From: Chromatiaceae bacterium
Lineage (GTDB): Bacteria; Pseudomonadota; Gammaproteobacteria; Chromatiales; Chromatiaceae
Assembly (NCBI GenBank): GCA_024639005.1
Contig: JAHEJD010000007.1
Location: forward strand, 1 to 64,000
Direction: 5' to 3'
DNA length: 64,000 nucleotides
A program made the translations under genes and the position numbers. The number at the start of each line of letters is the position of its first letter. Position 1 is the stretch's first letter. Below the pieces are notes generated by a model. It was not told the origin of the DNA and ran no database searches. It saw only the letters and a program-made list of their open reading frames with translations. Shown in pieces: positions 9,027 through 17,494 of the stretch.

Positions 9027-9995
9027 TTAGACTATCGAATCCGGCGTCGCCATGTCGGCGTTGCCTACGCGCTTCGATTCCTTCGGCCACCGACGCTTGG
9101 TGCACATCCAGTCGGCCGGGTGGGCGCGGATCCAGGATTCCACGAGGGCATTGATATCGCGAGTTACCCGAAGTACGGCCTGCTCCCGCGTTTCGCCCTC
9201 GCCCCGCGCCACTTTCAGAACCGGGTGAAAGGTGACACGAAAGCGTGCATTACGAATGCGCTCGACATGGATGGGCACAATCGGGAAGCCGGTCTTGAGT
9301 GCCAACCAGGCCGGCGCTGTGGTTACATGCGTCTTGACGCCGAAAAACGGCAACAGCGGCCCTTCGTCGATGCGGGTATCCACAGCCAAACCAACGGAGC
9401 GACCGTTCTTGAGCGCCCGGAGCAGGCCCCGCACCCCGTTGTCCTTGCTGATAAAACCACACCCCAACGCTTGCCGTTTCTCCTGGAGCAGGCGGTCCAG
9501 ATGAGGGTTGGCCTGCGGCGAGTAGAGCACGTCCCCTGGACCGGCATATTGCTGCGCAATGTACGCGACAAGCTCCCAGTTCGCGCAGTGCGCAGTGACG
9601 AAGATGCAGGGCCCATTGCCCGCCGGAAAGGCCGGGTCGCGCAAATCGGGCACAATTTCGAAACGACCGCGGTTACGCGCCGGATCGGTCAGCTTCGGCA
9701 ATTGCGCGAATTCAATCGCTACGGCGCCGAAATTCCCCCACACCTCGACCGCAAGGCGCTCGATTTCATCGCGACGCTTTTCCGGGAAGGCCGTCGTCAG
9801 ATTTGCCAGCACACGCCGATTCTTGCGCGAGCGGGGACCCAGGAAGCGGAAGACACGCCGTCCCATCGCCGAGGCCCAATCAATCGGCAGCGGCGTCAAC
9901 AGCCACCACAGGACGCGAAGCGCAAGCGCATCCGCCCGCTCGCCGATCAGCTGCCCGGACTTCTTTTTACCTCTTTTCCGAAGGATCATTGCCAT
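9027..9995 (-). CDS. lipid A acyltransferase, LpxL/HtrB family
   Basis: A 322-residue protein of the LPLAT superfamily. The catalytic HxxxxE motif is visible as HCANWE in IFVTAHCANWELVAYIAQ, followed by SPQANPHLDRLLQEKR (family block 2) and IDEGPLLPFFGVKTHVTTAP (the block containing the expected phosphate-binding and acyl-pocket residues). The N-terminal part has LTPLPIDWASAMGRRVFRFL, as in LpxL/LpxM. The enzyme would transfer a secondary acyl chain from acyl-ACP to lipid A precursor at the inner face of the inner membrane. The N-terminus is basic with no typical single anchoring helix, which is slightly unusual. The first ATG at 9995 is used; a second ATG lies two codons later. It converges with the DUF4198 gene and diverges from a methyltransferase gene. 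The exact acylation position cannot be told. Confidence 0.85.
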   Translation of the reverse strand: MAMILRKRGKKKSGQLIGERADALALRVLWWLLTPLPIDWASAMGRRVFRFLGPRSRKNRRVLANLTTAFPEKRRDEIERLAVEVWGNFGAVAIEFAQLPKLTDPARNRGRFEIVPDLRDPAFPAGNGPCIFVTAHCANWELVAYIAQQYAGPGDVLYSPQANPHLDRLLQEKRQALGCGFISKDNGVRGLLRALKNGRSVGLAVDTRIDEGPLLPFFGVKTHVTTAPAWLALKTGFPIVPIHVERIRNARFRVTFHPVLKVARGEGETREQAVLRVTRDINALVESWIRAHPADWMCTKRRWPKESKRVGNADMATPDSIV

Positions 9996-10217
9996 AGTAA
10001 TACAAGAAATTGCCGGGCCCTACCTCTGCCGCTTGTGTTTGCGTGATAATACTCAGACGGCCGCCAAAGACCATAGTGGCAAACAGCGATTCTGCGATAC
10101 GGCGCTGTCTGCCCAGGCGCTTGATTGCGACGCCGTTGCTGCGCCGGGGTGCAACGATTAGCATACTCTAATACTTAGACGCGACCTCCTTGCCGGGGAG
10201 CCCTGGAGCAATACGCC

Positions 10218-11009
10218 GTGAGTCAAGACCGGAACCGACATGTCCGAGAAAAACCCTACCGAACCGAAAGGGCGACGCTTGGCGAGGTACCGCGAGGCAA
10301 CACGGCCGCAGGCGTCAACAAGACTATCTTGGAGTACTTACACAAGAACACAACAAAGAATCAGTGGACGTCTCTATTGGACCTACCGTGCGGCAATGGG
10401 ATGTTCCTATCCTCAGTAAAAAAGCACTTCGGCATGAACGTCAAGGGCGGAGATATCAGGGAACAGCCGACCCTCTTGTCACCTGACGAATACATTGTGA
10501 TAGATGCAGCCAACCCTTTTCCGGCATTGCCTGATGAAAAGTTCGACGTCATCACCTGCATCAGCGGAATCGGAGAATTTGGAAATACTTCGCAGTTCTT
10601 CGATTATTGCCACACACGCCTGAATGACGATGGCGCGCTGTTTGTTTCGAACGATAACGTTTCGACTATTCAGGATCGGCTTCTGTATTTGCTGCTCGGT
10701 CGAACCAGACGAATGAAGCTGTTCAGGATCTACCGGCAGAATCTGTGGAACCTTGTTCCAATGGCGATCCTCGTCAGATTCTTGCACGACGCAGGTTTCA
10801 CGATAGAAGATATCCGCTATCTGGTGAACAAAAAGAAAGACTATTGGATGCTTCCGCTCGCGTTGCTGGTGTTCCCCATCCAGTACCTTTACGTCTATTT
10901 CGCCTTCTTCTTCGAGAAAGTGCGCGCGCCCTATGACTTGCGGCGAAAGATGTATCCGTTTCGGTCGCTGTACTCGGCACACTACGTGGTGATCGCAAGA
11001 AAAGCCTAG
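10218..11009 (+). CDS. class I SAM-dependent methyltransferase
   Basis: A 263-residue protein with the SAM-binding glycine motif in SLLDLPCGNGMFLSSVKKHF and the post-motif acidic strand in GGDIREQP. The next block, FDVITCISGIGEFGNTSQFF, is equivalent to motif II/III of class I methyltransferases. The C-terminal third has a hydrophobic stretch, PLALLVFPIQYLYVYFAFFF, suggesting membrane association, and the tail ends YSAHYVVIARKA like glycan- or quinone-type methyltransferases. The start is a GTG at 10218 with GGAG about 10 bases upstream. Base composition is less GC-rich than most of the window, in line with the LPS-type genes to its left. The substrate is unknown; a role in modifying a surface glycan or lipid is an inference from position. 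Confidence 0.78.
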   Translation: MSQDRNRHVREKPYRTERATLGEVPRGNTAAGVNKTILEYLHKNTTKNQWTSLLDLPCGNGMFLSSVKKHFGMNVKGGDIREQPTLLSPDEYIVIDAANPFPALPDEKFDVITCISGIGEFGNTSQFFDYCHTRLNDDGALFVSNDNVSTIQDRLLYLLLGRTRRMKLFRIYRQNLWNLVPMAILVRFLHDAGFTIEDIRYLVNKKKDYWMLPLALLVFPIQYLYVYFAFFFEKVRAPYDLRRKMYPFRSLYSAHYVVIARKA

Positions 11010-11190
11010 CCTCGCAATCAACCCCCGTACTGGGGCTTTCGCCTGAACCTGCGAAGATCTTCTTGGAGCCTATACCCCACTGAGAAATTCAATCGACTAC
11101 TTCGTTGGCACCGGCCTGCAGGCGAGTAATGCACTCCCGCTCGACCAGGAAGATGTTACCCACGGGCAGCGCCGGCACCGATCTGCCTCA

Positions 11191-12714
11191 TCAGGCGGTT
11201 GCCTTGTGCGGGGACAGGCTCGATTCTCGGTCTGGATACAGCTCGTTCAAAGGAATCGTCAGCCCGCTGGGTTGCACAACCTGGGCGTGAAAGCGCTTCA
11301 GCTCTCTGGGGTTGCGAACGCCGCAGGCATGGGCAATGACGCCCACCTCACGCACCATATTCTTCACATATGCGGCGACGCGTACCGCCTTGGTCGGTGG
11401 GTGCAGGCCCCTCTGTAGCTTGGGGTCATGCGTCGTAATGCCTGTCGGGCAGGTGTTCTTATTGCATTGCAGGGCCTGAATGCAACCCAGCGCGAACATG
11501 AAGCCGCGTGCAGAGGTGATGAAGTCGGCCCCGATGCACAGTGCCCATGCCACATCTGCCGGCGTCACCAGCTTGCCGGAGGCGACCACCTTGACCCGAT
11601 CGCGCAGGCCGTGCTCACAGAGCTTGTCGATCACCATGGGCAGACTGACCCGCAGCGGCAGGCCCATGTCGTCGATCAACGGCAGGGGGGCGGCGCCCGT
11701 ACCGCCGTCCGCGCTATCGACCGTGATGAAATCAGGCGCCGACTCGATGCCGCGCTCATTGATCAGGGTAAACAACTCGTCCAGCCAGCCGTAGGCACCG
11801 ATCACGGCCTTGAAGCCCACCGGCTTGCCCGTCACCTCGCGGATGCGTGCGATCAGCGCCACGAGGTCTTGACTGTTGCCAACGTCCAGGTGACGGTTCG
11901 GGCTGATGGCGTCCTCCCCGGGTTGAATCCCCCGGATCTCGGCGATCTCGGCGGTGACCTTGGCGCCCGGCAGGATGCCGCCCTTACCCGGCTTGGCGCC
12001 CTGGCTCATCTTGATCTCGAACATCTTGCTCTGGGGATGGGCGGCTACCTCACGCAGCTTCTCATCGCTGAGATTGCCGTCGATATCCCGTACACCGTTC
12101 TTCGCGGTCCCGATCTGGACCACCAGGTCCGCGCCACTGCGCAAATGGTGAGGCGACACCCCGCCCTCTCCGGTGTTCATCCAGCAGCCGGCCTTCACCG
12201 CGCCTTCCCCCAGGGCCTCGATAGCGGGTCTGGACAGGGCCCCGTAGCTCATACCGGAGATATTGAATAAAGATGCCGTGGTGTAGGGCTGACGGGCATA
12301 GGGCCCGATGGTCACCGGTTCCGCCTCTGCGGCATCGGCGCCGAGGGTCGGAAACGGACAGTTCACAAACAGCACCTGACCGGGGACATTCAGGTTTCTG
12401 GTCGAGCCGAAGGCCACCGTGTTGTCGATATCCTTGGCCGCCCGATAGACCCACGAGCGCTGCGCACGATTGAACGGAAGCTCCTCGCGATCCATGGCGA
12501 AGAAATACTGGCGAAAGAATTCGCCGAGGTGCTCGAACAGATACCGGAACCTGCCAATCACCGGATAATTGCGCCGGACGGCCTGCGACGTCTGCGTCAC
12601 ATCGACGACGTAGGCAAAGATTGCCCACAGCGCCAACAGTCCAACGGCAAAGACGAACAGCGCAGCCATGACTTCGAGCGCGCTCAACAGGAAACCGGTG
12701 GTTTGCTCACTCAT
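11191..12714 (-). CDS. FMN-binding glutamate-synthase-family protein
   Basis: A 507-residue protein with an N-terminal transmembrane helix (residues about 8-32), then the FMN-binding (beta/alpha)8 domain of glutamate synthase large subunits. Recognisable are ISGMSYGALSRPAIEAL, MNTGEGGVSPHH, MSQGAKPGKGGILPG, ITVDSADGGTGAAPLPL and the cysteine cluster CNKNTCPTGITTHDP (3Fe-4S ligand region). It lacks the glutaminase domain, so it belongs to the stand-alone glutamate-synthase-like oxidoreductases whose physiological reaction is mostly unknown. The start at 12714 is supported by GAGGAAAT six bases upstream; an upstream in-frame ATG at 12903 would overlap the aldehyde dehydrogenase remnant and is rejected. 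It follows acetolactate-synthase-like and aldehyde-dehydrogenase genes on the same strand. A paralog with a Rieske domain lies at 40602. Confidence 0.85.
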   Translation of the reverse strand: MSEQTTGFLLSALEVMAALFVFAVGLLALWAIFAYVVDVTQTSQAVRRNYPVIGRFRYLFEHLGEFFRQYFFAMDREELPFNRAQRSWVYRAAKDIDNTVAFGSTRNLNVPGQVLFVNCPFPTLGADAAEAEPVTIGPYARQPYTTASLFNISGMSYGALSRPAIEALGEGAVKAGCWMNTGEGGVSPHHLRSGADLVVQIGTAKNGVRDIDGNLSDEKLREVAAHPQSKMFEIKMSQGAKPGKGGILPGAKVTAEIAEIRGIQPGEDAISPNRHLDVGNSQDLVALIARIREVTGKPVGFKAVIGAYGWLDELFTLINERGIESAPDFITVDSADGGTGAAPLPLIDDMGLPLRVSLPMVIDKLCEHGLRDRVKVVASGKLVTPADVAWALCIGADFITSARGFMFALGCIQALQCNKNTCPTGITTHDPKLQRGLHPPTKAVRVAAYVKNMVREVGVIAHACGVRNPRELKRFHAQVVQPSGLTIPLNELYPDRESSLSPHKATA

Positions 12715-12769
12715 AGGGATTTCCTCGAGCCAAAAGGGTTTTCCACGTCCGGCATATCCAGAAATAGCG

Positions 12770-13516
12770 TCAGGCCGAATGTATAACGACGAGCTTCTCG
12801 ACGCGCATGTCGTGAAAGGTGTAAGGGATTCCGCCGACGCCGAGACCGGATTCACGCAGCCCGGCGAACGGCATCCAATCGACGCGAAACGCGGTGTGAT
12901 CATTGACCATGACCGCCGAGGCCGCCAATCGACCCGCTGTGTTCAACGCAAAATCGATGTCGCGGGTGAAGACCGCCGACTGAAACGCGAACGGCAGTGC
13001 ATTGGCCTGCTGGATGGCCCAGTCTAGGTCCCGGTAGGGGTAGACGCAGATCACCGGGCAACCGGCAGCGACCGCGGGACCCACTTGACGCACGACGAGA
13101 TTGAGCGGGTGCTTGAACGCGCTCACCGCAACGACGACGCCCATGGGCTCGTGGTGAGTGAACGCCAGTCTCCCGGCGGAGGCAGGTGTGACGCCCATGG
13201 GGATCTCTCGCCCGGATTCTGAGCGCAGCAACTCGGCGCAGTTGCGCAGGCCGTCGACCGCACGCGCGACCTCGACGCGCGAGTCCACGAGCGGCTTGCC
13301 GCCCTCGTGCGCCGCCGCCATCGCGAACGCCTCTGCCCGCTCACTGAGCAGATCCGCCGCGCGATTGAGAATCGCCATCCGTTGATCGATTGCCAGCCAA
13401 CCCGAGCGATCGATAAACAGCGCCTGTGCCCTGTTCAGGGCTTGGTCCACCGCGTCGGTATCTACGGTATCGACCCTGGCGATGGTCTCGCCGTCGTAGG
13501 GCGCAATCACGTCCAT
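12770..13516 (-). pseudogene. aldehyde dehydrogenase with internal in-frame deletion
   Basis: The open frame of 248 codons contains the N-terminal part of an NAD-dependent aldehyde dehydrogenase (VIAPYDGETIARV, HEPMGVVVAVSAFKHPLN, VRQVGPAVAAGCPVI) and then the C-terminal part (CVYPYRDLDWAIQQANALPF, NDHTAFRVDWMPFAGLRESG). Intact enzymes have about 470 to 480 residues. The missing middle would contain the catalytic glutamate and cysteine and most of the NAD site. The deletion joins AAGCPVI to what is normally GPVVCVYPY, so short homology at PV(I/V) may have guided it. Reading backwards from the ATG at 13516, the frame continues with family-like residues (LPTQLAIQAAPSGT) to the end of the upstream gene without a start, hinting at a second lesion. 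It probably encodes no active enzyme. It lies between an acetolactate-synthase-like and a glutamate-synthase-like gene. Confidence 0.8.
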
Positions 13517-13598
13517 CGTGCCCGACGGCGCGGCCTGGATCGCCAGCTGTGTTGGTAATGCGCGAGGTCTCGTTCGGCTATCGTCATTGCATCGCCCC

Positions 13599-15233
13599 CT
13601 ATATCGGACAGACCAGGCCGCCCAGTTCCTCGGTGAGCTTCATGTTCTCGGCATAGTCGACCGGGCAGTCCACCACGGCTACGGTCCCGCAGGAAAGCGC
13701 CTCGCGCAGCACCGGGGTCAGCTGTTGTGTCGAATCGACCCGGAAACCGCGGGCGCCGAAGCTCTCGGCGTATTGCACGAAATCAGGGTTCTTGAAATCA
13801 ATATGACTGTCGCGACCGAAGCGTTTGTCTTGATGCCACTTGATCAGGCCATACTTGCTGTCGGTCCAGACCAGAATCACGAACGACAGACCCAGCCGTA
13901 ATCCGGTCTCTATCTCCTGTGAATTCATCAAAAAGCCGGCATCGCCGGTGATGGTGACCACCTGTCGATCGGGATGTGCGAGCTTGGCCGCGAGGGCGCC
14001 CGGCACGCCGATACCCATCGCCGCAAATCCGTTCGAAATGATGCAGGTGTTCGGTGCCCGACCCTGCCAGAGTCGAGCGATCCACATCTTGTGCGCACCG
14101 ACGTCAGAGATCAGGATGTCTTCTGCCTTCAGAACGTCGCGCAGATCCCAGAGAATCTTCTGCGGCTTGACCGGAAATGCCTGGTCTTCCGCGTAGCGCG
14201 ACGTCTCCCGGTCGATCTCCCTGCGCAGCGGCTCGGCCCAATTTTCGCTGCGGGGCGGAATGCGCGCAGCCATCTCGCGCAGCGACGCTGCAATATCTCC
14301 GACGACCCCGACTTCGAGGATGTAGTGTTCGTCGACTTCCGCCGGCAAGGCATCGACGTGCACGATCTTCTGTTCGGGATTCTGGTGCCACAGATGTGGG
14401 TGATACTCAACGATGTCATAGCCGACACAGATCACGACATCGGCACGGTCGAACCCGCAGCCGACATAGTCATGCGCGGAGAGACCGGTCGCTCCGAGCG
14501 ACATCGAATGCGTGCGGGGTATCGCCCCCTTGGCCATGAAAGTCATGGTCACCGGGATGCCGGTCGCCGAGGCGAGTTGCTCCAGCGCGGCACTGGCGCC
14601 TGCCCGGATCACCCCGTTGCCGGCCATGATCAGCGGAAATCGGGCGCTGGCGATGACGTCGGCCGCCTGCTCGATCTTGGCGAGAGGCGCCACTGGAGGC
14701 AGCGGATCCTGCACCTTGAGCGGCAATTTTCCCTCGACCTGCTGTTCGGCGATGTTCTCCGGGAAATCGATGAAACAGCAGCCGGGCTTCTCCGCCTTGG
14801 CGACCTTGAAGGCCTTGCGAATCACCTCGGGAACGATCTCGGGCTCGCGTAGTTGGGTCGCGTACTTGGAAATCGGCTCGAACAGATTCACCAAATCCAG
14901 TATCTGATGGCTCTCCTTGTGCAGGCGGTGGGTCGAGCCCTGGCCCGCAATCGCCACCACCGGCGCCCGATCCATATTGGCATCCGCCACGCCGGTAATG
15001 AGGTTGGTCGCACCCGGACCCAGGGTTGCCAGACAGACCCCGGGGCGCCCGGTCAGACGGCCGTAGACGTCTGCCATAAAGGCCGCACCTTGTTCATGCC
15101 GCACCGTAATGAAACGGATGCTGCTGTCGAGCAGCGCGTCCATGACATCGAGATTCTCTTCCCCTGGGATACCGAAGATGTACTCCACGCCTTCATTCTC
15201 GAGGCAGCGTACGAACAGTTCTGCACAGCGCAT
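13599..15233 (-). CDS. acetolactate synthase-like ThDP enzyme
   Basis: A 544-residue thiamine-diphosphate enzyme with the three usual domains. The N-terminal part has FGIPGEENLDVMDAL and VRHEQGAAFMADVYGRLTGR, with the catalytic glutamate in the HEQ block, and CLATLGPGATNLITGVADAN. The middle domain has IMAGNGVIRAGAS and DYVGCGFDRADVVICVGYD. The C-terminal cofactor-binding block is TITGDAGFLMNSQEIETGLR (GDx...N motif). It matches catabolic AlsS-type acetolactate synthases more than biosynthetic IlvB, since no FAD-type regulatory partner (IlvN) is adjacent. The reaction would be pyruvate to acetolactate plus CO2, but ThDP families are broad. The ATG at 15233 begins MRCAELFVRCLENEGVEYIF at the normal family start. 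The genes downstream on the same strand are the broken aldehyde dehydrogenase and the glutamate-synthase-like gene. Confidence 0.85.
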   Translation of the reverse strand: MRCAELFVRCLENEGVEYIFGIPGEENLDVMDALLDSSIRFITVRHEQGAAFMADVYGRLTGRPGVCLATLGPGATNLITGVADANMDRAPVVAIAGQGSTHRLHKESHQILDLVNLFEPISKYATQLREPEIVPEVIRKAFKVAKAEKPGCCFIDFPENIAEQQVEGKLPLKVQDPLPPVAPLAKIEQAADVIASARFPLIMAGNGVIRAGASAALEQLASATGIPVTMTFMAKGAIPRTHSMSLGATGLSAHDYVGCGFDRADVVICVGYDIVEYHPHLWHQNPEQKIVHVDALPAEVDEHYILEVGVVGDIAASLREMAARIPPRSENWAEPLRREIDRETSRYAEDQAFPVKPQKILWDLRDVLKAEDILISDVGAHKMWIARLWQGRAPNTCIISNGFAAMGIGVPGALAAKLAHPDRQVVTITGDAGFLMNSQEIETGLRLGLSFVILVWTDSKYGLIKWHQDKRFGRDSHIDFKNPDFVQYAESFGARGFRVDSTQQLTPVLREALSCGTVAVVDCPVDYAENMKLTEELGGLVCPI

Positions 15234-15470
15234 TGCTTAGCTCCTGTATTCCTGGAAGTGAGTCAGCGCCGCAGCTCGGCGACAATCGAGGCCCGCGGTA
15301 GTGCCCGGAATGGCGTGTTGTCCAATCGAGAGTCTAGACCGGGATCGAGCGTGCTTTCTTTCCCCCTACAGAACTGATGGTTATCCGCTGCGGAGGGGTC
15401 GCAGATCTTTGTGGTCTTAAGGTGCTTTGGCTGGTGCGCGAGGACCGGCGTTGTTGGACCAGCGCGCTAG

Positions 15471-17135
15471 CTAGGCACTCTTCAAGCGGGTGGCCTTGAT
15501 CAGGAGCACCGCGGCAATCGGCACGGCAAACCCGAGCAGCATCGCGGTCGTCATCAACCAGCCGAGTTCGCTGTAGTCCGCAGGGACCGTAATCGCACCG
15601 GTGGCGCGATCCTTGACCTCGCGCGTCACCGTGAAGACCTGATTGAGATACTTGGTGCCAAGCTGGCTCGCCGACAGTGCCAGATTGGTGAAAGAGGCCA
15701 TCACCGCGAAGAAGGTCGCCTTGAGGTTGCTGGGTGCGGAGTTGGCGATCCAGGCGAGCATCGGGATCATGGCGATCTGACCCAGCGGCGACTCCAACGC
15801 CGTGTCCACCAATGCGATGAAGTGCGCGTCGACGACGCCACCCGTCAATGAGGCGGTCCATTGATGCAGTCCGTAGTACATGCCGACGATGGGCATGTAC
15901 AGCACGGTGCTGGCAATCGTCAGGAACACGATGACGTAGGCGATGGAGCGCTCCGCCATGAAGCGGCGGAATATGAACATGCCAAACAGCGTCAATACAC
16001 TGCTGATCAACGACAGCACGGCCAGGAACTGCTGATCGAAAACGAGTTCGTCGATCATCCACCAGGTCTGGCCGGCGCCCGGTGTCGGCATGGCGCGATA
16101 GATAAAGATGATCACCGCGGTGCCGACCAGGATCAGCCGGTCGTCCGGCTCCAACACCTTGATAAGACGGCTCATCAGAAAGATGACGATCGCCATGGAA
16201 CCGGCGAAGATGATCTCCTTGTTCAGGCTGATATCACTGAGACCCATGCTGATGGTGAAGGCGACGAAGACCAGACCACCGCCGAGAATCCACCAGTTCG
16301 GCTGCGTTTTCTCGATTCGGCCGAAGGCGAGCTCCGCGGCCTGGTCCGCAGGCATTCCACTTTCACGCAGCCGCCACAGCTGGCGACGCTTCATCACCCC
16401 GCCCAATATCACGCCAAGCACCGAAACGATCGGGATCGCGAGCGCATACTCGTAGATCCGGATGTAGGTCGCGACCTTCTGCGCTTCGGGCATCGACTCG
16501 GCGCCCTGGAACAGGAGCACGTTGAGGAGCGAGACGAAGACGCCGCCGCCGATGATCGCCACCCTGCCGAGGGTCTGCATGGTCGTGTGCATGAGGCGCC
16601 GGGTCGCAGCGTCGAACGCCTCACCCTGCGCATCCACACGAGGTACCGCCTCGACGGTCATCGCATCGGCCACAACATCCTGAACGACATAGCCCACTGG
16701 CGCCAGTAGCGCGCTGACGACAAACCAGGCCTCGACCGGCATCACCCGGGCCATCCCGTCCGGGTCGGCGAGCAGACCGAGCATTATGAATAGGCTGGCG
16801 CTGATCATGCCGGCACCAAGAAATACCAACCCCGCCTTGTGCCGCCAGATCAGGTCTACCAGGTGGCCTAACGGCATCTTCAGGGCCCACGGGATGCCCG
16901 CCCAGAACGCGAGCGCGGCTAGGAACTCGGCTGAGAGGTTCAGATAGTCCTTGACGAAAAAGGTACCGACGATGCCGGTCAGGCCCGAGATACCCGCGGC
17001 GGCGTAGACCATCAGCGGGGGGAGATAAGACCACCGCATTTCGCGGCCCAGTTCGAGGATGTTGCGGTCGAACCAGTGCCAAAGACGATTGGACGACGCG
17101 GTGCTGTCGCGCTTGCGGGCAGAGGGAGTGGCCAT
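15471..17135 (-). CDS. BT1/folate-biopterin transporter-like MFS protein
   Basis: A 554-residue polytopic membrane protein with about 12 or more helices. The opening membrane segment LPPLMVYAAAGISGLTGIVG and the block FWAGIPWALKMPLGHLVDLI resemble the BT1 (folate-biopterin transporter) branch of the major facilitator superfamily. A further family-like block is PVGYVVQDVVADAMTVEAVP, with the QDxxADA motif. A long cytoplasmic loop between helices 6 and 7 includes RRQLWRLRESGMPADQAAEL. The transported compound is unknown; in bacteria this family is poorly characterised. The start at 17135 (MATPSARKRD) follows a weak purine-rich stretch. It is separated by 237 bases from the acetolactate-synthase-like gene upstream of it in the window, and by about 360 bases from the SulP gene, so it may have its own promoter. 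Confidence 0.72.
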   Translation of the reverse strand: MATPSARKRDSTASSNRLWHWFDRNILELGREMRWSYLPPLMVYAAAGISGLTGIVGTFFVKDYLNLSAEFLAALAFWAGIPWALKMPLGHLVDLIWRHKAGLVFLGAGMISASLFIMLGLLADPDGMARVMPVEAWFVVSALLAPVGYVVQDVVADAMTVEAVPRVDAQGEAFDAATRRLMHTTMQTLGRVAIIGGGVFVSLLNVLLFQGAESMPEAQKVATYIRIYEYALAIPIVSVLGVILGGVMKRRQLWRLRESGMPADQAAELAFGRIEKTQPNWWILGGGLVFVAFTISMGLSDISLNKEIIFAGSMAIVIFLMSRLIKVLEPDDRLILVGTAVIIFIYRAMPTPGAGQTWWMIDELVFDQQFLAVLSLISSVLTLFGMFIFRRFMAERSIAYVIVFLTIASTVLYMPIVGMYYGLHQWTASLTGGVVDAHFIALVDTALESPLGQIAMIPMLAWIANSAPSNLKATFFAVMASFTNLALSASQLGTKYLNQVFTVTREVKDRATGAITVPADYSELGWLMTTAMLLGFAVPIAAVLLIKATRLKSA

Positions 17136-17494
17136 CTCAGGGTCGGTTCATGTTTGGTTTGCCAGGGTCGAGCGGCGCTTCAGCCCGCTCGAAAACGTCG
17201 AAGGTTAAGACATTATCACGACACCCGTGCCGCACGATGGGTAGGGAAAACGGGATCTCCCGGCGTTGCGAACCCAAGTCAGCCGCATGTCGGTAATGCG
17301 CCGCATACGCCCGCATATTGCAGGAAGGCAGATCGACGCATCTAAGTTTGCCGCACTATTTTCGGTGGTCTTGTTCGCACCAGACGCTTTCACTTCGGTT
17401 GCGGTTTGTCCTTCTCGGGCTCAGGCCGCGCTGGGCTTGCCGTAGCCGGCGATTGGTCACGTTATTCAGGTTGGTTAGGATTTGCGCTCAGCGC
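17136..17494. other. intergenic stretch with a REP-like hairpin
   Basis: About 360 bases between two minus-strand transporter genes. No gene is visible. At 17169-17191 an imperfect hairpin pairs CGAGCGG with CCGCTCG around a GCTTCAGC-like centre, resembling REP-type palindromes of gammaproteobacteria. The stretch should also hold the promoter of the BT1-like gene, but I cannot place it. Confidence 0.4.

Noticed and set aside
11022-11039. A CCCC/GGGG hairpin with a short T run after the methyltransferase gene
   Set aside because: The stem is only four base pairs, too weak for a terminator call.
15334-16062. A 242-codon minus-strand frame in the 3' part of the BT1-like gene
   Set aside because: Overlaps a clearly coding frame on the same strand; arginine- and histidine-rich shadow.
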